A DNA stretch of 64,000 bases from Streptomyces sp. CG4 (GTDB lineage Bacteria > Actinomycetota > Actinomycetes > Streptomycetales > Streptomycetaceae): positions 3,038,001 through 3,102,000 of the forward strand of contig NZ_CP163525.1 of NCBI RefSeq assembly GCF_041080655.1. The letters are read 5' to 3'. Positions within the stretch are counted from its first letter, which is position 1; every line of letters begins with the position of its first letter. The translations under genes were made by a program, and so were the position numbers. Below are positions 33,457 to 41,792 of the stretch, piece by piece. The notes beneath the pieces are model-generated. The model was not told the origin of the DNA, searched no databases, and saw nothing but the letters and a program-made list of their open reading frames with translations.

Positions 33457-33490
33457 GCCCGTCCTGTTTGTCCTGGGAGACGACCGTCCG

Positions 33491-34609
33491 ATGAGCAGCA
33501 CTGAACTCCGACACACCGCGCTCGATGCCGTGCATCGCTCGCTCGGTGCGACGATGACCGACTTCGCCGGCTGGGACATGCCCCTGCGCTACGGCTCCGA
33601 GCGCGACGAGCATGTCGCGGTGCGGACGAAGGCGGGTCTGTTCGACCTCTCCCACATGGGCGAGATCACCGTCACCGGCGCCGAGGCCGCCGCCCTTCTG
33701 AACTTCGCCCTGGTCGGCAACATCGCCTCCGTCGGCGTCGGCCGCGCCCGCTACACCATGATCTGCCAGGCCGACGGCGGCATCCTGGACGACCTGATCG
33801 TCTACCGCCTCGCCGAGACCGAGTACATGATCGTGGCCAACGCCTCCAACGCCCAGGTGGTGCTGGACGCCCTCGTCGAGCGTTCCGCCGGCTTCGACGC
33901 CGAGGTGCGCGACGACCGGGACGCGTACGCGCTGCTCGCCGTCCAGGGCCCGGAGTCGCCCGGCATCCTGAAGGCCCTCACCGACGCCGACCTCGACGGC
34001 CTGAAGTACTACGCCGGTCTGCCCGGCACGGTCGCCGGCGTCCCTGCGCTGATCGCCCGCACCGGCTACACCGGCGAGGACGGCTTCGAGCTGTTCGTGA
34101 AGCCCGAGCACGCCGTGGAGCTGTGGCGGGCGCTGACCGAGGCCGGCGAGGGCGTCGGCCTGGTCCCGTGCGGCCTGTCCTGCCGGGACACCCTGCGCCT
34201 GGAGGCGGGCATGCCGCTGTACGGGCACGAGCTGACCACCTCGCTCACCCCCTTCGACGCCGGGCTCGGCCGGGTGGTGAAGTTCGAGAAGGAGGGCGAC
34301 TTCGTGGGCCGCGAGGCGCTCACCGAGGCCGCCGCCAAGGCTCGGCAGAACCCGCCGCGGGTGCTCGTCGGGCTGATCGCCGAGGGCCGCCGGGTCCCGC
34401 GCGCCGGCTACGCCGTCGTCGCGGGCGGCGCGGTGATCGGCGAGGTCACCTCCGGCGCCCCCTCCCCCACCCTGGGCAAGCCGATCGCCATGGCCTACGT
34501 CGACGCGGCGCACGCGGCGCCGGGCACCGCGGGCGTCGGCGTGGACATCCGGGGCAGCCACGAGCCCTACGAGGTCGTGGCGCTGCCGTTCTACAAGCGC
34601 CAGAAGTGA
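33491..34609 (+). CDS. gcvT: Glycine cleavage system T protein (aminomethyltransferase)
   Basis: The tetrahydrofolate-dependent T protein takes the aminomethyl group from lipoyl-GcvH and releases ammonia plus methylene-THF. The 372 residues show HRSLGATMTDFAGWDMPL, DLSHMGEI, YTMICQADGGILDD and the C-terminal RVPRAGYAVV domain. ATG 33491 lies 35 bp after the riboswitch palindrome. It is first in gcvT-gcvH-glyA-sdaA. Confidence 0.96.
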   Translation: MSSTELRHTALDAVHRSLGATMTDFAGWDMPLRYGSERDEHVAVRTKAGLFDLSHMGEITVTGAEAAALLNFALVGNIASVGVGRARYTMICQADGGILDDLIVYRLAETEYMIVANASNAQVVLDALVERSAGFDAEVRDDRDAYALLAVQGPESPGILKALTDADLDGLKYYAGLPGTVAGVPALIARTGYTGEDGFELFVKPEHAVELWRALTEAGEGVGLVPCGLSCRDTLRLEAGMPLYGHELTTSLTPFDAGLGRVVKFEKEGDFVGREALTEAAAKARQNPPRVLVGLIAEGRRVPRAGYAVVAGGAVIGEVTSGAPSPTLGKPIAMAYVDAAHAAPGTAGVGVDIRGSHEPYEVVALPFYKRQK

Positions 34610-34729
34610 CACCGTCGTAGCCCCGAGCCGTACCCCAGGACGTGACGTCGGGCACATCACCGCTGCTCGCGTGCGTTTCCAGCGGTCCCCCTTCATCAGC
34701 ACACACGCGCGTACAGGAGAATTCAGGCC

Positions 34730-35107
34730 ATGAGCAACCCCCAGCAGCTGCGCTACAGCAAGGAGCACGAGTGGCTGTCGGCCGCCGCGGACGGCGTGTC
34801 GACGGTCGGCATCACGGAGCACGCGGCCAACGCGCTCGGCGATGTCGTCTTCGTCCAGCTCCCCGAGGCCGGCTCCACCGTGACCGCGGGCGAGACCTGC
34901 GGCGAACTGGAATCGACCAAGTCGGTCTCCGACCTGTACTCGCCGGTCACCGGTGAGGTCACCGAGGTCAACGAGGACGTCGTCAACGACCCGTCGCTGG
35001 TGAACTCCGCCCCCTTCGAGGGCGGCTGGCTGTTCAAGGTACGCGTCGCGGAGGAGCCGGCCGAGCTGCTCTCCGCCGACGAGTACACCGCCTTTTCCGC
35101 CGGCTGA
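34730..35107 (+). CDS. gcvH: Glycine cleavage system H protein
   Basis: A 125-residue lipoyl carrier. The lipoylated lysine is in [11 protein letters not shown] near residue 64, inside the beta-hairpin typical of GcvH, followed by [10 protein letters not shown] and VNDPSLVN. It shuttles the aminomethyl group between GcvP, GcvT and lipoamide dehydrogenase. It lies 120 bp after gcvT with a good AGGAGAA site. Confidence 0.97.
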   Translation: MSNPQQLRYSKEHEWLSAAADGVSTVGITEHAANALGDVVFVQLPEAGSTVTAGETCGELESTKSVSDLYSPVTGEVTEVNEDVVNDPSLVNSAPFEGGWLFKVRVAEEPAELLSADEYTAFSAG

Positions 35108-35121
35108 GGAGTCGTAGCCGT

Positions 35122-36390
35122 ATGACTGTCCTGAACACGTCCCTGCACGAGCTGGACCCGGAGATCGCCGCCGCGGTCGACGCCGAGCTGCATCGCCAGC
35201 AGTCCACGCTGGAGATGATCGCCTCCGAGAACTTCGCGCCCGTCGCGGTCATGGAGGCCCAGGGCTCGGTCCTCACCAACAAGTACGCCGAGGGCTACCC
35301 GGGCCGCCGCTACTACGGCGGCTGCGAGCACGTCGACGTCGCCGAGCAGATCGCCATCGACCGGGTCAAGGAGCTGTTCGGCGCCGAGTACGCCAACGTC
35401 CAGCCGCACTCCGGGGCCTCCGCCAACCAGGCGGCCCTGTTCGCGCTGGCCCAGCCCGGGGACACCATCCTCGGCCTGGACCTCGCGCACGGCGGCCACC
35501 TGACCCACGGGATGCGGCTGAACTTCTCCGGCAAGCAGTTCAACGTGGTCGCCTACCACGTGGACGCCGAGACCGGCCTGGTCGACATGGCCGAGCTGGA
35601 GCGGCTCGCCAAGGAGCACCGTCCGAAGGTGATCATCGCGGGCTGGTCGGCGTACCCCCGTGAGCTGGACTTCGCCGAGTTCCGCCGGATCGCCGACGAG
35701 GTCGAGGCGTACCTGTGGGTCGACATGGCGCACTTCGCGGGCCTGGTCGCGGCCGGCCTGCACGCCAACCCGGTGCCGTTCGCGGACGTGGTCACCTCCA
35801 CGACCCACAAGACGCTCGGCGGCCCGCGCGGCGGCATCATCCTCGCCCGCAACAAGGACTTCGCGAAGAAGCTGAACTCGGCGGTCTTCCCGGGCTTCCA
35901 GGGCGGCCCCCTGGAGCACGTGATCGCGGCGAAGGCGGTGTCCTTCAAGGTCGCGGCCTCGGAGGGCTTCAAGGAGCGCCAGCGTCGTACGGTGGAGGGT
36001 GCCCGCATCCTCGCCGAGCGGCTGACGGCGCCGGACGCCCGCGAGGCCGGGGTGAACGTGCTGTCCGGCGGCACGGACGTGCACCTGATCCTGGTCGACC
36101 TGCGCGCGTCCGAGCTGGACGGCCAGCAGGCCGAGGACCGCCTCCACGAGGTCGGCATCACGGTCAACCGCAACGCGGTCCCGAACGACCCGCGCCCCCC
36201 GATGGTCACCTCGGGCCTGCGGATCGGCACGCCCGCCCTCGCGACCCGCGGCTTCACGGCCGAGGACTTCGCCGAGGTCGCGGACGTGATCGCCGAGGCG
36301 CTGAAGCCGTCCTACGACGCGGAGGCCCTCAAGGCGCGCGTGAAGGCGCTCGCCGACAAGCACCCGCTGTACCCGGGCCTGAACAAGTAG
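35122..36390 (+). CDS. glyA: Serine hydroxymethyltransferase
   Basis: A PLP enzyme that interconverts serine and glycine with tetrahydrofolate. The 422 residues carry [24 protein letters not shown] (first part shown: [16 protein letters not shown]), [10 protein letters not shown] and the PLP lysine in [13 protein letters not shown] near residue 230. It begins 14 bp after gcvH. S. coelicolor has more than one glyA; this is the glycine-riboswitch-linked copy. Confidence 0.97.
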   Translation: MTVLNTSLHELDPEIAAAVDAELHRQQSTLEMIASENFAPVAVMEAQGSVLTNKYAEGYPGRRYYGGCEHVDVAEQIAIDRVKELFGAEYANVQPHSGASANQAALFALAQPGDTILGLDLAHGGHLTHGMRLNFSGKQFNVVAYHVDAETGLVDMAELERLAKEHRPKVIIAGWSAYPRELDFAEFRRIADEVEAYLWVDMAHFAGLVAAGLHANPVPFADVVTSTTHKTLGGPRGGIILARNKDFAKKLNSAVFPGFQGGPLEHVIAAKAVSFKVAASEGFKERQRRTVEGARILAERLTAPDAREAGVNVLSGGTDVHLILVDLRASELDGQQAEDRLHEVGITVNRNAVPNDPRPPMVTSGLRIGTPALATRGFTAEDFAEVADVIAEALKPSYDAEALKARVKALADKHPLYPGLNK

Positions 36391-36410
36391 GTCCGGCCAA
36401 GTAAGTCCCC

Positions 36411-36460
36411 GGTGGGGCACCCGACGCAGAGCGCCGGAAGGTGCCGGAAGGTGCCCCACC
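36411..36460 (+). terminator. Hairpin between glyA and sdaA
   Basis: A perfect 10-bp stem GGTGGGGCAC (36411-36420) with GTGCCCCACC (36451-36460); the 30-nt loop holds two copies of GCCGGAAGGT. It could partially terminate or stabilise the operon mRNA just ahead of the sdaA ribosome site. Confidence 0.55.
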
Positions 36461-36486
36461 ACCCCCCTGTTTCCTGAGGAGTGACC

Positions 36487-37854
<1,368 letters not shown>

Positions 37855-38061
37855 GGGAACAGGCCCTGACCAGCGCGTTCGTTTCTTTCAGCGCTGTCGG
37901 GGCCTTCCCTTCTTACGCGGCGGAAAGTCCCTGGAGACTCCCTGAGGCAGACGTGAAAGTCCCTGGGAAGTCCCCATGGAAGGGGCTCTTGACCTGTGGG
38001 TTCGCGGTATGTGATCAACGCCGGATACACCACTCGCCCACCACTGGGCGTATTAAATCGA

Positions 38062-38084
38062 TCCCCTGGGTCCACCTGAGGGGT
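38062..38084 (+). promoter_or_regulatory. Putative AbiEi operator
   Basis: An imperfect inverted repeat, CCCCTGGGTCCACCTGAGGGG, directly ahead of the antitoxin gene. AbiEi proteins of known systems repress their own operon by binding inverted repeats upstream. A TACCAT hexamer follows about 10 bp before the ATG, compatible with a -10 box and a very short leader. Confidence 0.4.
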
Positions 38085-38096
38085 ACCATTCGATAC

Positions 38097-38711
38097 ATGG
38101 ACGCTGCGGAAAACTCGCGCCTGGAACAGCGGCTGGCCGGCCTCTCCCCCACATTCACGACGGCGCAAGCACGTCAGGCCCTGCTCTCCCCTCGCGATCT
38201 GGCGCACTTGGTCACGGAAGCGGAGATAGACGAACTGTCCCGTGGGGTGTATCGGCGGGCAGACGCCCCGGAGACCGCGCACGCGGATCTGCTGGCCGTG
38301 TGCGCACGGGCCCCTCGCGCCGTCGTGTGCGGTGAATCCGCCCTGGCCCTGCATGAGCTGATCGACGACATCCCCGCAGCCGTACACATCGCCGTGCCGC
38401 GCGGTACACGCCGCCCGACGATTTCCTACCCGCCGACCGTGGTGGCGCAGTACGCCGCGAAGACCTTCGACCTCGGTATCGAACGGTTCGAAGCAGCCCC
38501 GGGAGAGACCATCCCCATGTACAACGCAGCCCGCAGCGTCGTCGACGCGATGCGCCACCGCAGCCGCCTCGGCGAGACCCTCGCCCTCTCCGCGCTTGGC
38601 CGCTACCTGCGCCGGAGCGGACGCGGCGGGGTCGGCGAACTCCAGCACATCGCACGCGAGTTGGACGCTCTCTCCGTCGTCCGCCCCGCCGTAGAGGCGG
38701 TGCTCGCCTGA
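38097..38711 (+). CDS. AbiEi-like antitoxin
   Basis: A 204-residue protein. The N-terminal half (SPTFTTAQARQALLSPRDLAHLV, shown in part as TTAQARQALL, then ELSRGVYRR) looks like the winged-helix domain of AbiEi antitoxins, and the C-terminal half carries VCGESALALHEL and VHIAVPRGTRR, both common in this family. The stop overlaps the next start (TGATG), so the toxin is translated by coupling, as in known abiE operons. It presumably represses the operon and counters AbiEii. Assignment is by motif and partner. Confidence 0.8.
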   Translation: MDAAENSRLEQRLAGLSPTFTTAQARQALLSPRDLAHLVTEAEIDELSRGVYRRADAPETAHADLLAVCARAPRAVVCGESALALHELIDDIPAAVHIAVPRGTRRPTISYPPTVVAQYAAKTFDLGIERFEAAPGETIPMYNAARSVVDAMRHRSRLGETLALSALGRYLRRSGRGGVGELQHIARELDALSVVRPAVEAVLA

Positions 38712-39610
38712 TGGCCAACCCCACCCGCGACACCACCGCCGGCCGCGTCTACAACGACCTGCGCAACCTGGCCCGCCGCAACAGCCGGTCCACGGACGAG
38801 GTCATGGTCGAGTACGTCCTCGAACGGTTCCTCTACCGCCTGGCCTCATCGCCCCTTGGCCGGGAACACTTCGTCCTCAAGGGCGGCCTGCTGCTCGCCC
38901 AGTTCGGCGCACGTCGAATGACCCGCGACATCGACATCCTCGGCCGCTCGTTCCCAGGCACCGAAACCGAGATCATCCACAGAATCGCGGCCATCGCCGC
39001 CACCGAGATCGACGACGGAGCCGTATTCGATCCCACGACGCTCAAGACAGTCCCCATCCGCGAGGAGGACGAGTACCACGGTCTGCGCCTGTCCATGGCT
39101 GCCTCTATCGCCCGGGCCCGACTCAAGCTCCAACTGGACGTCAGCTTCGGCGACCCCGTCACGCCCGGCCCCCGGCTCATCGACTACCCACAGCAGCTCA
39201 CGGAGGAAAGCTTCCAGATCTTCGGCTACCCACTGACCACCGTCATCGCCGAGAAACTCTCCACCGCCGTCTCACTCGGCGACCTCAACACCCGCGACCG
39301 CGACTACGGCGACCTCTACCGCTTGCTCACCCTCAACGACCTGGACGGCCAAGAACTCACCAAAGCACTGACCGCCACCGCCACACACCGCGGCATCACT
39401 CTGAAACCGCTCAACTCCACCATCACCGACCTCGGCGATCGCCGTCAGACCTCCTACACCGCCTGGCGCCGCCGACAAGGCCCCGCCGCAACCAACTACC
39501 CCGAACGCTTCACGGACGTCGTCCGGCAGGTCACCGCCTTCGCAGACACACTTCTCAACGGCGACGCGATCACCCTCACTTGGAGTGCGGCGACCCTCAC
39601 GTGGTCATGA
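38711..39610 (+). CDS. AbiEii-like nucleotidyltransferase toxin
   Basis: A 299-residue protein with the AbiEii/MenT nucleotidyltransferase motifs: FVLKGGLLLAQFG, then RMTRDIDILG (the D-x-D metal site near residues 76-78), LDVSFGD, and AEKLSTAV...TRDRDYGDLY with the late Lys and Asp. Known family members are abortive-infection toxins; MenT-type relatives add nucleotides to tRNA 3' ends. The role of this one in phage defence is inferred. It is the last gene of the islet. Confidence 0.85.
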   Translation: MANPTRDTTAGRVYNDLRNLARRNSRSTDEVMVEYVLERFLYRLASSPLGREHFVLKGGLLLAQFGARRMTRDIDILGRSFPGTETEIIHRIAAIAATEIDDGAVFDPTTLKTVPIREEDEYHGLRLSMAASIARARLKLQLDVSFGDPVTPGPRLIDYPQQLTEESFQIFGYPLTTVIAEKLSTAVSLGDLNTRDRDYGDLYRLLTLNDLDGQELTKALTATATHRGITLKPLNSTITDLGDRRQTSYTAWRRRQGPAATNYPERFTDVVRQVTAFADTLLNGDAITLTWSAATLTWS

Positions 39611-39633
39611 ACCGGACCTGACCGACCGACCAG

Positions 39634-39675
39634 GCCTTCGGGGCGAACCCGAGACCGACGCATTACGAGTACGGA
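39634..39675 (-). other. tRNA-like 3' half sequence
   Basis: Read on the minus strand from 39670, the sequence gives an anticodon-loop-like CTCGTAA with stem TGCG, then GGTC, then a T-arm-like TCGGGTTCG...CCCGA. That is close to the 3' half of a tRNA with anticodon CGT (Thr), but the D arm is absent and the T loop is short. It may be an attachment-site relic or chance. Confidence 0.3.
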
Positions 39676-39858
39676 GCTCACCGAAGCCCTCGGATGCCGC
39701 CCGAGCTTCAACGGCCCAACCCCGCAGGCGTCTCACGCAGCATGGGATACGTTGTCATCAGCTCTCGACAAGAAGTCCCCAAAAAGTCCCTGTCGTGATT
39801 CAAGGCAAGCCTGGGCATACCAAAACTGCAGGTCAACCCCATGATCAACAGCCGTCCG

Positions 39859-39924
39859 CATGTCCGTCAAGTACAAGGAGACGGCCCGGGGCGGACTTGC
39901 GGTGAACATCATCGAGTGCTGAGG
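39859..39924 (+). repeat. Right copy of 66-bp duplication (attR-like)
   Basis: Second copy of the sdaA 3' end, including its stop codon. It ends in TGAGG, which also provides the ribosome site for the gene starting at 39933. This implies that before insertion sdaA and that gene were immediate neighbours. Confidence 0.9.
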
Positions 39925-39932
39925 TGAACCGC

Positions 39933-41738
39933 GTGACGGGTGGGGCGACGACGGGCGGGGCGGCACGGGTGCGGGTGCCGGTGGGCGAGGACGCGCAGCG
40001 GTGGGTCACGCGGGTGGGCTGCCGCCGTGTCCTGTTCGTCGTGCACAACGTGACGTCGGCGACGCGGCTGCTGGACGTGCTCCCGCTGTTCCACTCCGAC
40101 GTCCGGGTGCAGATGTTCGCCACCTGCACCGGTTCGTCCCCGTTCCTGGCCGGAGTGCCCGAGCTGCTGGCGCGGGCGGGACTGCCGGTCCTGCCCTGGG
40201 AGCAGGCCAAGGACACGGCGTTCGATCTGGTGGTGTCGGCCAGCTACGGCGGTGAACTGGCCTCTCTGCAGGGCAGGTTGGCCGTGCTGTCACACGGGGT
40301 CGGATACAATAAAAGGCTGGCCACACCGGACACCGGACACCGGACACCGGACACCGGACACCCGTCGCCCTCGCCCTCGCCCGTCTTCGGCCTGTCGCCC
40401 GACTGGCTCCTGGACGGCGGGCGTCCCCTCGCCACCGCCACGGTCCTCTCTCACCCCGAACAGCTGGAGCGGCTGCGCTCGGCCTGCCCGGAGGCAGCGC
40501 CCACCGCGGTGCTCGCCGGGGACCCGTGCTACGACCGCATCCTCGACGCACTCCCCCAACGCGACGCCTTCCGGCGCGCGTTGGGCGTGGAGCCGGGCCG
40601 GCGGCTGATCGTCGTCAGCTCGACCTGGGCCCCGCGTTCCCTCTTCGGCGGAGAGCCGGGGACGGACGATCTGCTGCCCTGGCTGCTGTCCGGCCTCTCG
40701 GCCGAGCTGCCGGCCGACGAGTACCGCACCGTCGCGGTACTGCACCCCAACATCTGGTACGGCCACGGGCCCGGGCAGGTCCGGGCCTGGCTGGACAACG
40801 CGCGGCGAGCCGGTCTCGACGCGATCCCTCCGCTCGACGGGTGGCGCCAGGCGCTGATCGCCGCCGACTGCGTCCTGGGTGATCACTCGAGCGTCACGTA
40901 CTACGCGGCGTCCATAGGTGTCCCCGTGCTCCTCGGGGCGTTCCCGCAGCAGGATCTCGACCCGCTCTCACCGGTCGCCGCCCTCGGCCGTACCGCTCCC
41001 CGTCTGCTGCGTCGAGGCAGTCTCCGCGCACAGATCGACCAGGCCGTCGCGGCGCACGACCCGGGCCGGTTCAAGGAGCTGGCGGAGCAGACCAGTTCGT
41101 CCCCCGGGGAGTCGGCCGCCCTGCTGCGCCGCCTGTTCTACGACCTCATGGACATCCCGGAGCCGGGACACCCGGCGCTGCTCGACCCGCTGCCGCTCCC
41201 GCCCTACCGGCCGGCCCGTCGTACCGCGCCGGTCCGTGTGCTCGCCGGCGTGGTCGGGGTGGATCCGGCGGAGGTCGCCGTGGTCCGGTACGCCGTCCCC
41301 GATGACGGATCCGACCCGTCGGACACCCCCGCGTGGGTCGACTCCGCCCACACGCTCGTCGACGAGGAGACGCGGGACACCGGCCGGCTGCGCATCGCCG
41401 ACATCGTCGTGCGGTACGCGGACGCGGACGACCCACGGCTCGGGCCGCCGGCCGTCTGGACGGCGGAGGCGCTGGACCGCCACCCGTACTGCGGGCTGGT
41501 CGCCTACGTGGACGGGCCGGACCGCTGTGTCGTACGCACCCGCGCCGGAGAACTGGTACGGCTGTCCGCCGCCGCGGGCGCCGACGGGCGAGCCGATCTG
41601 TGCGATCCGGCGGCCTACGCCTCCGCGCTCCACGCCTGGCTCGCGAGCGGCAGGAGCCTTGAGCGCGCGGTCCCCGGGATCACCGTACGCACCGGTGCCA
41701 CGGCGCATCGCGTCGCCGTGGAACCGCTCGCACCGTGA
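39933..41738 (+). CDS. GT-B-like glycosyl/glycerophosphotransferase-type protein
   Basis: A protein of 601 residues. The middle resembles CDP-glycerol glycerophosphotransferases and related GT-B enzymes (IVVSSTWAPRSLFG, VLHPNIWYGHG, DHSSVTYYAASIGVPVLLG). Relatives in Streptomyces often carry vague names, and I cannot assign a substrate. GTG 39933 is preferred, with GAGG eight bases upstream in the duplicated segment; GTG 39924 is the alternative. Residues near 131-143 are TPDTGHRTPDTGH, coded by a 7-bp tandem repeat, followed by SPSPSP from a TCGCCC hexamer repeat. Confidence 0.65.
   Translation: MTGGATTGGAARVRVPVGEDAQRWVTRVGCRRVLFVVHNVTSATRLLDVLPLFHSDVRVQMFATCTGSSPFLAGVPELLARAGLPVLPWEQAKDTAFDLVVSASYGGELASLQGRLAVLSHGVGYNKRLATPDTGHRTPDTGHPSPSPSPVFGLSPDWLLDGGRPLATATVLSHPEQLERLRSACPEAAPTAVLAGDPCYDRILDALPQRDAFRRALGVEPGRRLIVVSSTWAPRSLFGGEPGTDDLLPWLLSGLSAELPADEYRTVAVLHPNIWYGHGPGQVRAWLDNARRAGLDAIPPLDGWRQALIAADCVLGDHSSVTYYAASIGVPVLLGAFPQQDLDPLSPVAALGRTAPRLLRRGSLRAQIDQAVAAHDPGRFKELAEQTSSSPGESAALLRRLFYDLMDIPEPGHPALLDPLPLPPYRPARRTAPVRVLAGVVGVDPAEVAVVRYAVPDDGSDPSDTPAWVDSAHTLVDEETRDTGRLRIADIVVRYADADDPRLGPPAVWTAEALDRHPYCGLVAYVDGPDRCVVRTRAGELVRLSAAAGADGRADLCDPAAYASALHAWLASGRSLERAVPGITVRTGATAHRVAVEPLAP
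40323..40362 (+). repeat. Heptanucleotide tandem repeat inside a CDS
   Basis: The unit CACCGGA is repeated five full times (40324-40358) plus partial units, without mismatch. Gain or loss of one unit would shift the reading frame of the host gene at 39933-41738. It is followed directly by about three TCGCCC units. Confidence 0.9.
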
Positions 41739-41792
41739 GCCGGGGCTTTCAGCTTTTGGGCCGTCAGCTCAGCGTCAGCCGTCAGCTCGGCC

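Larger units (their letters stand above)
37857..39924. mobile_element. AbiE toxin-antitoxin islet inserted at the sdaA 3' end
   Basis: A 2068-bp unit bounded by direct repeats of the sdaA 3' end. It contains AbiEi- and AbiEii-like genes only. Short repeats of the type GAAAGTCCCTGG / GAAGTCCCC occur inside both ends (37923-37975 and 39772-39792), at the places where integrase arm sites would lie. No integrase, excisionase or transposase frame is visible, so the element is either a remnant or a satellite mobilised in trans. Its genes are visibly less GC-rich than the neighbours. Confidence 0.7.

Noticed and set aside
39585..39905. A small frame in the right part of the AbiE islet, considered as an excisionase
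   Set aside because: No helix-turn-helix or other excisionase features, no ribosome site, and it runs into the duplicated sdaA end.
40323..40362. Repeats considered as a CRISPR or iteron array
   Set aside because: The unit is only 7 bp, without spacers, and lies inside a coding frame.
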